From Sphingobacteriales bacterium JAD_PAG50586_3 (lineage in GTDB: Bacteria; Bacteroidota; Bacteroidia; CAMBQF01), in NCBI GenBank assembly GCA_023213195.1, contig CP096135.1, positions 870,548 to 934,547 on the forward strand: DNA of 64,000 nt. Direction: 5' to 3'. The notes beneath the pieces were generated by a model. The model had not been told where the DNA came from. It made no database searches and worked only from the letters and a program-made list of their open reading frames with translations. Below, piece after piece: positions 8,896 to 18,081 of the stretch. The position numbers and the translations under genes were made by a program. Position 1 is the first letter of the stretch. Each line of letters opens with the position of its first letter.

Positions 8896-9450
8896 ATGAA
8901 AACAAAAAAATTATTTCTATCATTCTTGATAGTCTTTGTGTTTGGGGCAATACAGGCCCAAACAACTCTTCCCAACCCTGAATTTTCGGGACGGCCTTAT
9001 TATGTTTCCGGCAGTGAACTAAAGGCCTTGGAACGTGCCGATGCTACGGTTGATGTCAAAGTTAAAGGCATGGGATATGGTGGCATGGAAACGTACTATA
9101 CCGTATTCGGAAAGACATCCTCTGTACGCTTCAAAAAGGCCGAAATGCCCCGCCTTGTTGTGAAAATTGATGGAAGTGCCGACCCTGCCGAATCAATAGT
9201 GTTAGCGAGGACTTTTGAGCTTAAGAAAGACCGCCGCCGCTTTATCAAAGGTAAATCAAAGCTTGGGGGTAAATCAAAGGATATAAGCAAATACGATGTA
9301 GCGTTAGACTTCAAAAAAATTGGTGATGGCCTCTATGAAATAACTATTACAGGGGCTTTAGAGCCGGGCGAATATGCTTTTATGCCCATACTGTCCGACA
9401 ATGGCGGTGCAAACAAAATAAAACTTACCTGCTTCGGGGTAGATGAATAA
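8896..9450 (+). CDS. Secreted protein of unknown function
   Basis: A 184-aa protein with a clear signal peptide (MKTKKLFLSFLIVFVFGAIQAQ, cleavage near AQ-TT). The mature part is Lys/Gly-rich and predicted mainly beta, with DGLYEITITGALEPGEYAFM resembling the edge of a beta-sandwich. I do not recognise the family. It overlaps the ATG-proximal region of the next lipoprotein gene and probably forms a two-gene unit with it. Confidence 0.7.
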   Translation: MKTKKLFLSFLIVFVFGAIQAQTTLPNPEFSGRPYYVSGSELKALERADATVDVKVKGMGYGGMETYYTVFGKTSSVRFKKAEMPRLVVKIDGSADPAESIVLARTFELKKDRRRFIKGKSKLGGKSKDISKYDVALDFKKIGDGLYEITITGALEPGEYAFMPILSDNGGANKIKLTCFGVDE

Positions 9451-9475
9451 AAACCATATAAAACATAAAATAAAA

Positions 9476-9913
9476 ATGAAAACACTATTAAAATCAATCA
9501 TAGCGTTCATGCTATTAATATCGGTAAGCTCTTGTAAAAAAGATGAAGATGCTAAAGACTTCATTGTAAAGAAATGGAAGTTGGAGAAGGTCGTATATAA
9601 GAACTATTTCACAGGAGATATGGCTACTTATACTGAAACGAATAATACATATTTAGACTTCGCTGCTGACAAACATTTTGTAAGTAATATCCATACTTCA
9701 ATGGAAGGAGACGTGCCTTACAATGTAACTTTTACCTCATCAGACAATGCAAGCGGCACCTGGTCTTTAAGTTCAGATAATACAGTAATCTCTTTTGATT
9801 TTGATGTTACAGGGGTAGCATCCTTTACGGTGGAGAAACTAACTGATAGCGAGTTTATCTTTTGGTACGATAAAACCGGGGATAACGAGCAAACTTTTTA
9901 CTTTAAGAAGTAG
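9476..9913 (+). CDS. Lipocalin-like lipoprotein
   Basis: Starts at MKTLLKSIIAFMLLISVSSCKK, which has a lipobox (SVSSC) followed by KKDED. The mature part (WKLEKVVYKNYFTGDM...WSLSSDNTVISFDF...LTDSEFIFWY) has the strand pattern of lipocalin-like lipoproteins common in Bacteroidota. An upstream in-frame ATG at 9443 would lengthen the N-terminus and overlap the previous gene. The terminator at 9921 follows directly. Confidence 0.75.
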   Translation: MKTLLKSIIAFMLLISVSSCKKDEDAKDFIVKKWKLEKVVYKNYFTGDMATYTETNNTYLDFAADKHFVSNIHTSMEGDVPYNVTFTSSDNASGTWSLSSDNTVISFDFDVTGVASFTVEKLTDSEFIFWYDKTGDNEQTFYFKK

Positions 9914-9920
9914 CTAAAAG

Positions 9921-9947
9921 AAAAGCCCCGCAAATAGCGGGGCTTTT
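9921..9947. terminator. Bidirectional terminator
   Basis: Stem AAAAGCCCCGC, loop AAATA, stem GCGGGGCTTTT between two convergent genes. It serves the lipoprotein on the plus strand and the winged-helix gene on the minus strand. Confidence 0.85.
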
Positions 9948-9969
9948 GCTTAATTAAATAGTGTTTTAT

Positions 9970-10314
9970 TTATTGGCTGTAGAAGCAGGTTAGTTGAATA
10001 ATACAGATACTTTTTCCAAGCCGTTCTTGTGGCTTAGTTAAGACTGTACCTTGAAAGTCTGTTACTATTACAGCTTTCTTATCTATCAGGCTTTGTATGC
10101 TCTCGGTGAGTATTCTGCGAGAGAGGCCTGTTTTGTTAATGAATAGCCTGTACGATATGCAATCTCTTATTTTTCTTTTTCCCGTGTAGCGGTCAATCCA
10201 ACCGTAGGTTTGCCGGACAATAAATAATAGTATTTTAAGTTCGGCAAAGGTTAGAGTTGGCAGGTAGTGGTCGAATAACCGATTAGGTACTTGGGTGGTG
10301 TATTGATAGTTCAT
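9970..10314 (-). CDS. Winged-helix, replication-protein-like
   Basis: A 114-aa protein: QVPNRLFDHYLPTLTFAELKILLFIVRQTYGW and then ISYRLFINKTGLSRRILTESIQSLIDKKAVIV. This is the pattern of the N-terminal winged helix of phage/plasmid replication proteins (the RepO/DnaD-type 'TYGW' domain). No catalytic or C-terminal replisome domain follows, so it may be only a DNA-binding adaptor. Its start overlaps the end of the recombinase by 4 bases. Confidence 0.6.
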   Translation of the reverse strand: MNYQYTTQVPNRLFDHYLPTLTFAELKILLFIVRQTYGWIDRYTGKRKIRDCISYRLFINKTGLSRRILTESIQSLIDKKAVIVTDFQGTVLTKPQERLGKSICIIQLTCFYSQ

Positions 10315-11912
10315 AGAGAAAATTCCTCATCATCTAATTGGGTAAGGTTTTGAGTATCGCTAAGCAAATACTCTAAGTAAGTGCGAAGTTCTTTCTTTGT
10401 GAGTGGTGGGGCTTTTATTGGATTTGTATCGGTGAGTGAAAAGACTAATGTCCTGTTTTCGGTTCGAGCCATTTTCCGATTCTCTCCACTGTATTGCAAA
10501 AGTCGCATTTGTAGAGCCTCAAAAAACGGAGAAGCTATTGAAATCATTAGCTCTTTTCCGTTTGCAGCAAGGTTCGAGGTAACGATTTTCAGCAAATCAC
10601 TCATTTTAGTTGTATTTGTCTTTTTAACCGTTTCTATAAGGCGTTTTACCAGTTCGAGGAAATTATCAACTCTTGTTAAAATTGTTTCTTTTTGGGCGGT
10701 TATTTCATCTTCCCTCTCCTTCATAAGAAGCAGTTCGGATAGTATTTCTTCCTTTTTCTGATTATATGTTTCCTTGGTAATTGTATCTTCTACTAAAAGG
10801 TCAGTTAGTCGGGCTAATCGGGTTTGAGTGTTATTCCGTTGCAAACTGATACTCTTTAACAGGTCTGCTTTTTGAGATGCCCAATCCTCTCGAATTTCCA
10901 GCATCAATTCCGAAAGGTTTTTGATTTCTTGTGGGTAAAATTCAACATACTCGAATGCGTTTAACAGGGTTCTACTAACCGCGTCTTCACGTATGGTTTT
11001 CATAATGCAATGCTTTGTATGGCAACGGTAATACACATGCCCCTTTTGCCTTTCCCCTATTAACGAATAATGGCAAAGGCCGCATTTAATAGCCTTACGA
11101 TACTGAAAGTTATTCTTTAAGCCTTTTAGCACAATCTTTCCCTTCATAATGTCTTGAACCTTTTGGAAGGTTTTAGATGCAACTATCGGTATGTGTTTAC
11201 CTATATATGTCTTTCCCTTAACCCTAATAAGGCCTTTGTAGAAAGGGTTTTGAAGCATTTTATGCATTACACTAACTCTAATCACATTTCCTTTAGTATT
11301 TGTTAGCCCCAGCGAATGCATTTTTAGAGCTAATTCTTCTAAGCCAGTAGTTCCCGTAGCATATAACTCAAACATCTTCCTAATCAAAGGCGCTTTGATT
11401 AAGTCTAACTCCTTCATTTTTCCGCCTTCACCCATATTCAAATATCCAACAGGCGCAGGCCACGGGTAAATGCCAAGTTTTAACAATCCGCCCTAGCCCT
11501 TTGTAATTTCCGAACTCAGGTTAACGGAATAATGAGTAGCAAAGGCATTCATTATATCAGCCCCTAATCTGCCTGCTGGCGAAGAAAGGTTGAGCGCTTC
11601 TTGTGCAAAATGGCATTCAATTCCTGCATCCATTAACTTATTTATATCTGCCCAATCCTGCCTATTTCGGGCAACACGGTCAATTTTATAAAAAATAGCT
11701 CCCTCTGCTTCGCCACTTTTTAACCGCTTTAACATTTCGTTAAATGCTTTTCGGCCAACCTTTCGTGCTGTCTGCTTGTCTTCAAAAACTTCAACAATTG
11801 TAAGGTCATGCGTTTTAGCATAACTTTCATTGAACGATACCTGTTCTTGCAGCGAAACCCCATCTCCCTGTTCCTTCGTGGAAACACGTGTGTAGGAAAA
11901 GCATTTCTTCAT
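10311..11912 (-). CDS. Large serine recombinase with an in-frame TAG
   Basis: A second site-specific recombinase, distinct from that at 5505-7063. The resolvase domain (CFSYTRVSTKEQGDGVSLQ, Ser in RVST; KIDRVARNRQDW; SPAGRLGADIMNAFA) ends at ITKG, followed by TAG (11495-11493) in the same frame. Reading continues with GGLLKLGIYPWPAPVGYLN into the recombinase domain, a zinc ribbon (KCGLCHYSLI...YYRCHTKHC) and a coiled coil. If the codon is sense (CAG>TAG is one change), the product is about 533 aa. The stop may be a read error or a true inactivating mutation. Confidence 0.9.
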
Positions 11913-11937
11913 AAGTGAGAATTATAATGGTTATCTG

Positions 11938-12105
11938 TTAAAAGTCAATAGTAGGCAGTGGCTCCCCTTCTAACTCCTCACACAGTTCTTTTACGAATTT
12001 CACATACTCCCTAAAACGAAATTCTGCATCTAAAATCTCATCCTCGGTCTTGTGCTTACATAACTCTCTGATAAATGGAATTGGTTTTGGTGTTGGGTCG
12101 TTCAT
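11938..12105 (-). CDS. Small acidic protein upstream of the recombinase
   Basis: A 55-aa reading frame beginning MNDPTPKPIPFIRELCKH, rich in Glu and helical (FRFREYVKFVKELCEELEGE). It lies 25 bases upstream of the recombinase in the same direction and could be a cotranscribed accessory protein. No family is recognised. An in-frame ATG at 12150 is possible but less likely. Confidence 0.5.
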   Translation of the reverse strand: MNDPTPKPIPFIRELCKHKTEDEILDAEFRFREYVKFVKELCEELEGEPLPTIDF

Positions 12106-12252
12106 ACTAACCAAGAATAGAGGGCTCACTCTGGCAATAGTAGTAGGCAAAATATTCCTGTAATTGAAACCTCTGTTTAGGGCGATTGTCGCCCACTACA
12201 TCTATAATCTGCATTCAAATACGATGCTTGGGAACTCTTTAATAATCGTTAT

Positions 12253-12423
12253 ATGAAAAAACGTTTTAAGCGACACAAGGTATATCAGCAAACAGGCTTG
12301 CCCGGTAAATATCCAATGATACGCATAGGAGGAAAATATTTGCAGGACTTCGGTTTTAAGATTGGTGATGTTATCAATATCACTACTTCGCAAAATGCCA
12401 TTGTAATTAAAAAACAAAAGTGA
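12253..12423 (+). CDS. SymE-like toxin-family protein
   Basis: A 56-aa protein: MKKRFKRHKVYQQTG followed by YPMIRIGGKYLQDFGFKIGD and VINITTSQNAIVI. The P-x-I/L-R-I/L-x-G-K-W/Y-L-x-x-x-G-F-x-I-G-D pattern is the core of SymE-type proteins, an AbrB-like fold acting as an SOS- or antisense-regulated toxin in enterobacteria. Annotation pipelines can miss it because it is short. A terminator follows immediately. Whether an antisense RNA exists cannot be seen. Confidence 0.65.
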   Translation: MKKRFKRHKVYQQTGLPGKYPMIRIGGKYLQDFGFKIGDVINITTSQNAIVIKKQK

Positions 12424-12426
12424 ACT

Positions 12427-12450
12427 AAGCTGCCTCTCGGCAGCTTTTTT
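12427..12450 (+). terminator. Rho-independent terminator after the SymE-like gene
   Basis: AAGCTGCC, loop TCTC, GGCAGCTT then a T run, four bases after the stop codon. Confidence 0.85.
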
Positions 12451-12499
12451 AGTTTAAGAGAAAAATTGCCTACTACATTTCAGTTTACATAGAACGATA

Positions 12500-13663
12500 A
12501 TGAATTATATGCATGAATCTAATGATGTAACCTATTTTGCCCAAACCAACTTCCGCAACCAAAACCAGCCTTTTGGCATTCGCCAAGCGGATAGGCTTAT
12601 GCACACTTACATTGTGGGTGCGACGGGAACGGGCAAAACAACTTTGATTAAGACCATGCTCATGCAGGATATTGAAGCCGGGCGTGGTTGCTGCCTCTTA
12701 GACCCTCATGCAGACCTTGTAACCGATGTATTAGCAAACATTCCCGAACACCGCAAAACTGATGTTATCTATTTCAATATCCCTGATGCTACACTTTCGC
12801 TTAGGTACAACCCATTAAAGCGCGTTTCATACGAGAAACGCTCCTTGGTAGCCTCGGGGCTGTTAGAAGTCTTAGAGAAGCTCTGGAGTACTGCTTGGGG
12901 CGTAAAACTGGAACATATCCTGCGTAACTGTATTCTTACGTTGTTAGACCAACCCCAAGCCACGATTGGAAATATACCTAAACTGTTACTGGATGCGCAA
13001 TACAGGCGAAGTATAGTAACCAATGTAGTAAGTGAAGAATTACGGAACTTTTGGAAGAAAGAATTTCCGCACTACACCAAATACGATTTGCTGCCGGTAT
13101 TGAACAAGGTCGGTGGCTTATTGGCTCATCCTGTCATAAAGCGTGTGCTTATTGAGAATCCTAACGAGATATCGCTCCGTAAGGCAATGGATGAAGGCAA
13201 AATCATCTTGGTAAACCTTTCCAAAGGGCATTTGGGCGAAGACGTTTCAAAGATATTAGGGGCGTTTTTCGTTTCGTCGTTAGGTATGGCCGCCTGTAGC
13301 CGGGCAGACAAACTTGAAGAAGACCGTAGGCCGTTCCATATCTTCATTGATGAGTTCCACAACTTTACTACTTTATCGTTGGTAAATATGTTTTCTGAAC
13401 TGCGAAAGTTTAAAGTAAGCATGACGGTCGCTCACCAATATATAGCTCAACTTGAACCTGCAATCAGAAGCTCCGTATTTGGCAATGCAGGAACGATAAT
13501 AAGCTTTCGTATCGGAACGGAAGATGCCCAATACATGGCAAAGGAAATGCATCCTGTTTTTGAGGTAGAAGATTTTATCAACCTATCAAATTTCAATATG
13601 TATTTGCAACTAATGATTGATGGTAAAAAAAGTAAAGGATTTAGTGCTAACCTTACTTTTTAA
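12500..13663 (+). CDS. HerA/VirD4-like DNA-translocase ATPase
   Basis: A 387-aa ATPase related to type IV coupling proteins and HerA-type helicases. Walker A is GATGTGKT (40-47), followed by LLDPHADLVTDVL. The Walker B segment is HIFIDEFHNF, and a later FRIGTEDAQYMAKEM segment is conserved with the paralogue at 18082-20058. It lacks membrane segments and the C-terminal nuclease-like extension of that paralogue. Its end overlaps the convergent radical SAM gene by 4 bases. No relaxase is seen in the window, so a role in conjugation is unproven. Confidence 0.8.
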   Translation: MNYMHESNDVTYFAQTNFRNQNQPFGIRQADRLMHTYIVGATGTGKTTLIKTMLMQDIEAGRGCCLLDPHADLVTDVLANIPEHRKTDVIYFNIPDATLSLRYNPLKRVSYEKRSLVASGLLEVLEKLWSTAWGVKLEHILRNCILTLLDQPQATIGNIPKLLLDAQYRRSIVTNVVSEELRNFWKKEFPHYTKYDLLPVLNKVGGLLAHPVIKRVLIENPNEISLRKAMDEGKIILVNLSKGHLGEDVSKILGAFFVSSLGMAACSRADKLEEDRRPFHIFIDEFHNFTTLSLVNMFSELRKFKVSMTVAHQYIAQLEPAIRSSVFGNAGTIISFRIGTEDAQYMAKEMHPVFEVEDFINLSNFNMYLQLMIDGKKSKGFSANLTF

Positions 13664-14589
13664 GCTAAAATCAAAGTATGTTCTAAATACTTCTTAAGGT
13701 GATTGTCTTTATAATCATAATGCTTCCATAAAGTTTCAGCATCACTTTGGTGCAAATTACCAAATACTTTTATGCAATCTTGTTCGCCCCATACAGGAGA
13801 AGCAATAGCCCTACCATCAGGTTCGATCAAAATCGCATGACCCTTACCAACCTTCATCCAATCTGTTATCGTAATCCTACTTTTCCAACCGTTTTTCTCT
13901 TTTTCGCTTTGAAGGTATCGTTTCAATTCTACTAACTCATTTCCCGTAACGAAATCATCAAAAATATTAATACTCATACCCTTTGGAATAGGCGTCAGTA
14001 TTTTAACCTTAACTGCTTCAAATATATCTCCTGTGTGGCATATATAATTGATAGCATCCCTGTTGCCGGGCAAATAAACACAAATAATTGACAAGGGGAT
14101 ATTTGCTTCCGCAACCCTTCTTATGCCTCTTATAACGTCGGAATATTTGCCGCGTATCATATCATGCTGCTTTCTTGGCCCGTCAACAGTTATATCAACA
14201 TAATCAACCAAGTCTTTTAACCTATTAGCATCATCAGTGGTGATGCGGCTTGCATTTGTAGAAAGGACTATTTTTTCAAACTTTCCCTGTGCGTGTTCCA
14301 ATACTTCCCAGAAATGCTTATAAACCATTGGCTCGCCGCCTGAAAAGATAATTCTCCTCATACCCTTAAGTTTATCAACCATTTCTTTCATTTCCTCCAA
14401 ACTACGCGTTCTTATTCCTAGCGGTTCAGAGCAATAAATACACTCAAAGTTGCAATTTCTTGTAAGTTGGAATGTCAGACTTAGCGGAATATGCATTGAA
14501 GAAACTAATTCATCTACAGATTTGTTTTCCGTATCTTCAAAATGTTGGTGTTCATCATTGAACTTTAGAGTTGGGAGTAGTGTTTGCAT
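13660..14589 (-). CDS. Radical SAM protein of the AT-rich cassette
   Basis: A 309-aa radical SAM enzyme. The [4Fe-4S] ligands lie in TRNCNFECIYC (C46, C50, C53, CxxxCxxC) and the SAM-binding GGEP is at 84-87. The DITVDGPRKQHDMIRG segment resembles PqqE/MoaA-type enzymes. The C-terminal part (IEPDGRAIASPVWGEQDCIKVFGNL) resembles a SPASM/twitch domain with most cysteines lost. It lacks the viperin FCFHT-type context. It lies 2 bases after the HhH-GPD gene, so they are surely cotranscribed. The substrate is unknown. Confidence 0.85.
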   Translation of the reverse strand: MQTLLPTLKFNDEHQHFEDTENKSVDELVSSMHIPLSLTFQLTRNCNFECIYCSEPLGIRTRSLEEMKEMVDKLKGMRRIIFSGGEPMVYKHFWEVLEHAQGKFEKIVLSTNASRITTDDANRLKDLVDYVDITVDGPRKQHDMIRGKYSDVIRGIRRVAEANIPLSIICVYLPGNRDAINYICHTGDIFEAVKVKILTPIPKGMSINIFDDFVTGNELVELKRYLQSEKEKNGWKSRITITDWMKVGKGHAILIEPDGRAIASPVWGEQDCIKVFGNLHQSDAETLWKHYDYKDNHLKKYLEHTLILA

Positions 14590-14591
14590 AA

Positions 14592-15104
14592 TTATTTAAT
14601 TAAAGGTTTATATCTGTTATAAACTCCAGTACAACTCACTGCGACTTTATTTACCAATTTGTCGCTCATACCAAAAAGATTAAGGTGATGAGATAAAAGA
14701 AATACTGCTACTAATGCTTTTTTATAACCTATGCCAGCAAATTCTTCAAATTTTTTAATCAATTCATTCTCATCATTTACACCCTTCCAAATATTTCGAG
14801 CATCGGAAGAATATGCTGATATTAATGTTTGAGAAGAAATAATTAAATTTTTAGCCATGGCCGATGAGAATGGATGAATGACTGGTTTTTGTTCCAATAT
14901 ATACTTTAAAACTTCTAATTGGGTTACACTTAAAATTTCGGGTTCAATACCTCCCATACGTTCTTCAAGTACATAAGGTGCTTCAAAACATCTATCAGAC
15001 TTTTGTGTCTGATTAAAAATAATTCCATATAGGAACATATTTGCAGTTCTGGCATCTTTAATTTCTCTAATTGGCAATTTCATAATAGTGTGTTTCTGAG
15101 CCAA
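14592..15104 (-). CDS. HhH-GPD DNA-glycosylase-like protein
   Basis: A 170-aa (or 163-aa from M8) all-helical protein. ANMFLYGIIFNQTQKSDRCF, then EAPYVLEERMGGIEPEIL, KPVIHPFSSAMAKNLI and SDARNIWKG match the order of the small HhH-GPD proteins related to endonuclease III. The hairpin is EEFAGIGYKKALVAVFLL (120-137). The catalytic Asp usually found about 20 residues after the hairpin is not evident, and no Fe-S loop is present. It may bind DNA or a nucleotide without excising bases. The family call is by eye. Confidence 0.6.
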   Translation of the reverse strand: MAQKHTIMKLPIREIKDARTANMFLYGIIFNQTQKSDRCFEAPYVLEERMGGIEPEILSVTQLEVLKYILEQKPVIHPFSSAMAKNLIISSQTLISAYSSDARNIWKGVNDENELIKKFEEFAGIGYKKALVAVFLLSHHLNLFGMSDKLVNKVAVSCTGVYNRYKPLIK

Positions 15105-15142
15105 TTAAGTAAAGAATTTTTTCATATAATTCATTCACTGCC

Positions 15143-15619
15143 TTAGTCAACAGTTTGGTTGTTAATAATTATATCAAATTTGAATTGATTCTCCCAATTA
15201 CCATCATCTTCAAATCTGTCTTTTCTATCGCTATACGGGATTGAAGAAGTTGAACTCGTTTTATTATGAATATAAACAGTTATCAAATTATTAATTTTAC
15301 TTGATAATGAATCAAAATGCAGTGGATGTATATCCCTAATTGGTATTTTCTTGTTTTCTATGATATCTAAATACGATTTAGTTAAAATACCATAATAATT
15401 ACCATAACCTTCATGAATATTTAGTAAAGCTCCCTCTTCAAACATACTTTTCATCTTGTCTTTAGATGAATATAGATAACTCCCAACTTCATCAACTCTC
15501 TGCTCTCTTGAAGTAAAAGCTTGAGGAGTTAAAAATATTGAGTATCTGCTTAATAGTTCGTTTATTATTGTGGTTTTTCCGATACCTGAAATGCCACCGA
15601 CAGCAATAAATATTGGCAT
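15143..15619 (-). CDS. Guanylate-kinase-like P-loop protein
   Basis: A 158-aa protein with Walker A GGISGIGKTT (8-17). It then follows the order of the guanylate-kinase fold: TSREQRVDEVGSYLYSSKDKMKSMF, EEGALLNIHEGYGNYYGI, then IPIRDIHPLHFDSL. The HGNYYG-like segment corresponds to the GMP-binding region of Gmk. The protein is shorter than housekeeping Gmk, and the lid arginines are hard to place. It is AT-rich and lies 38 bases upstream of the HhH-GPD gene. A nucleotide or nucleic-acid kinase role is inferred. Confidence 0.6.
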   Translation of the reverse strand: MPIFIAVGGISGIGKTTIINELLSRYSIFLTPQAFTSREQRVDEVGSYLYSSKDKMKSMFEEGALLNIHEGYGNYYGILTKSYLDIIENKKIPIRDIHPLHFDSLSSKINNLITVYIHNKTSSTSSIPYSDRKDRFEDDGNWENQFKFDIIINNQTVD

Positions 15620-15784
15620 TATCTTTTTTTATTTTTTATTAGGGTAAAAATCCTTTAATAAAATTACTCGAATTGTTACGTTTCGAGATAGGTACTCAAA
15701 AATTTTACTGTTACCGATTTTAGTAACAACAATTTTCATGCCCTTTCTTCAACAATACAAACGGGTTATATTTAATAAGTAGAT

Positions 15785-16327
15785 ATGAGGAATATTAATT
15801 TTATATGCTGTATAAGCGCGAAGCATAAATCTCCTGAATATAAGGAGGTTTTAAGATGTATTAGAGAAGATATATGTGATATATCTGATATTTGGCCAAA
15901 CGTTTCTTGGAATGCTCCAATAGAATATCAAATAGAGATGGGCCAAAATCTCGAAACTCAAATTATTATTTTAAAGAATGCTTTTACTGTTTTAGATTTT
16001 GTAAAAATCAAAACTAATTTAATGGATATGGAAGTTAAATACTCCATGAATAACAATAGATTATTTAATTTAAATCCAGGGTTTATAGATGGTGAAGGAA
16101 TGTTCCTAATCACACACAAACCTAATTTTGAACGAGGCCGTACATTTATTGGAGGAGGATTATGGATGGAGCAGCAATATATAATTCTAAATAATCAACT
16201 ATCTTACTGTAATAATACTTTTTCGGAATATTTAAATAAAAAAAGACTAAAGCAGTTCAATAAGTTATTCCCAAAAGTAATACTAACAGCAAAAAAAGCA
16301 GAAACTGCAATAGGAGCCAGCTCATAG
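15785..16327 (+). CDS. DUF4416-like protein, divergent from the cassette
   Basis: A 180-aa protein with features I associate with DUF4416: a YQIEMGQNL segment, a middle Asp/Glu-rich helix, NLNPGFIDGEGMFLITHKP and a later aromatic GGLWMEQQYIILNNQ. The function of that family is unknown. It is AT-rich like the three divergent genes across a 165-base gap (15620-15784) that presumably holds both promoters. No signal peptide or membrane segment is visible. Confidence 0.5.
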   Translation: MRNINFICCISAKHKSPEYKEVLRCIREDICDISDIWPNVSWNAPIEYQIEMGQNLETQIIILKNAFTVLDFVKIKTNLMDMEVKYSMNNNRLFNLNPGFIDGEGMFLITHKPNFERGRTFIGGGLWMEQQYIILNNQLSYCNNTFSEYLNKKRLKQFNKLFPKVILTAKKAETAIGASS

Positions 16328-16410
16328 ATTTTTCATTTATGAGATTTTTGTAAAATTATTTTGAATTTTTCACAAGTAGATATATTTTAGCTGAACTAAA
16401 AACAACTACT

Positions 16411-17019
16411 ATGTTCCAAGGAGAATATCACGAGCCTTCGTTATTTCCAGTCTAGCTCACAACACTATTTTACATTTTAGTCCTACTTTTTATTGTAGGC
16501 GTAATCTTTCGCATCATTCGCGGCTGGCTACCCTTATGGGCGTATGGTAATTGGGTGCATATATTTAAGGGTGCCAATTACTCAAATCAGGACTTCTACG
16601 ATAGGTTTGAAAAGAAACTTAAAGCGAGTAAGATTAATGACATTCATTTCGATTGGGAAGATTTTCACGAAGGTGCGCATTTCGTTTCGCCCAAGCGCCG
16701 ATACAGAAAGGTGCAATGGAGGGACAAATTGTTCTATGTATGCATTGCACCCTACGGCGATGGTTTCTTCGTTTCGTGGTGGCATTTTGAGCTTACCCCC
16801 ATGTGGGAACGGATATTGCTGCTGTTAGGGCCTTACGGTAAATGGGTTGTTATGTCTATCAACCCCATGACCTTTTACCGCCTTGATACGGCTGCCGTAT
16901 TCCAACGCTATATGCACGATGCGGTGATTGAATCTATGGAGGAAATATCCAAAACTCAGGGCATTAGTTTTGATGGTGGCAAAAAACCTGAATTGCGTAA
17001 CCCATACGACCGTAAGTAG
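16411..17019 (+). CDS. Single-pass membrane protein with an in-frame TAG
   Basis: From ATG at 16411 the frame reads MFQGEYHEPSLFPV, then TAG (16453-16455), then LTTLFYILVLLFIVGVIFRII, a strong membrane segment, and RGWLPLWAYGNWVH with a cytoplasmic domain to 202 aa. Translation could otherwise begin at the GTG at 16555, but that would lose the membrane anchor. One C-to-T change would explain the stop (CAG>TAG). It overlaps the next gene (TAGTG), as part of a three-gene unit with the DUF8128-like protein and the ATPase-nuclease. Confidence 0.65.
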
Positions 17020-18067
17020 TGGCTAAAACGCTCCAAGAGCAAAATACAGAGTACTGGTACGCTTGGGAACAGCGTGGCCGAGGGTGGACTATATACAATA
17101 CCTCCGTACAACTTGAGCCTCCTTTAGATGCGTATAAGCCGCCCTCAACGCAAACACAACCTGTAGTTGACGATGGGCGTGTACCTACTTTAGTTGGGTA
17201 TGTAAAAAGTGGCATTAGTTCGCTTTTTAAGAAAAAGAAGATGTTACACCTCAACCCGAAGAACCCGAAGGTTATTCATACCCAAATAACCCTGTCCCCT
17301 TTGAAACGGAAAGTCCGTTATGCTGCTACCGGGTTTCACTACCTAAAAAGCAGGATGTGGATGCGGTAGATGCTGAAAAGCTGTTACACATGCTTTCTTT
17401 TAGTTCTGCCCAATTCGCCTATGAGATAATTGGAGTAAGTGAAGGGATTGTAGTGCAATGGACTTGCCGTAGTGATGATAGTGAGCGGTTGCTTTCGCAG
17501 CTTCGCTCATACTTCCCTAACCTTGCTATTCAGGAAGTAGAAGCACATGCCTTGCCGTTACATGATAAAACCCCGATTGCCATTGCAGATTTAGGCTTGG
17601 AAAATGAATTCTTATTGCCTTTGGCAACGGTACGGAAATTCTCGCCTGACCCCCTTATTGGTGTTGTAGCCGCCCTTGATAATTTGGCCTATGGAGAAAG
17701 TGGAATGGTACAGATACTTTTTCAGGGCGCGGTAGAACCTTGGAGTAATGTAATGCCGTTTATTGCCTCTGACGGCGATGGTGGCTCATTCTTTGAGGAT
17801 ATGCCGGAACTACCCAAATTGGCTCGTGATAAGGCTTCTAAGCCCATGTATGGGGTTGTCGTAAGAGTTATTGCTCAGGGCACTTCAAAAGACCGCTCAA
17901 CGCAAATTCTTCATAACATAGCGAACTCCCTGATTGCTACGACACGTTCAGAGCAAAATAACTTGATGGCACTTTCCAACGGGGGCTACCCGTTTGAAAA
18001 GCATTTGGAGAGTGTGTATGAACGCACTTCCCATCGTTTAGGCATGCTCTTGAATAGCCATAATTAG
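17019..18067 (+). CDS. DUF8128-like partner of the ATPase, frameshifted
   Basis: From a GTG overlapping the previous stop, the frame reads MAKTLQEQNTEYWYAWEQRG to SSLFKKKK. It then shifts near the A/T-rich run at 17224-17240 into DVTPQPEEPEGYSYPNNPVP and SLPKKQDVDAVDAEKLLHML, ending at 18067. The restored protein is about 349 aa. The segment VVVRVIAQGTSKDRSTQILHNIANSL resembles the conserved partner encoded next to coupling-protein-like ATPases in several phyla. The ATPase gene starts 14 bases downstream. The family name is tentative. Confidence 0.55.
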
Positions 18068-18081
18068 TAAACCTTGTACAT

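Noticed and set aside
13660..15619. Prokaryotic viperin plus nucleotide kinase
   Set aside because: The radical SAM protein lacks the viperin context around its cysteines (CIYCSEP instead of an FCFHT-like string) and has a twitch-like C-terminus of the PqqE/MoaA type, so it should not be named a viperin.
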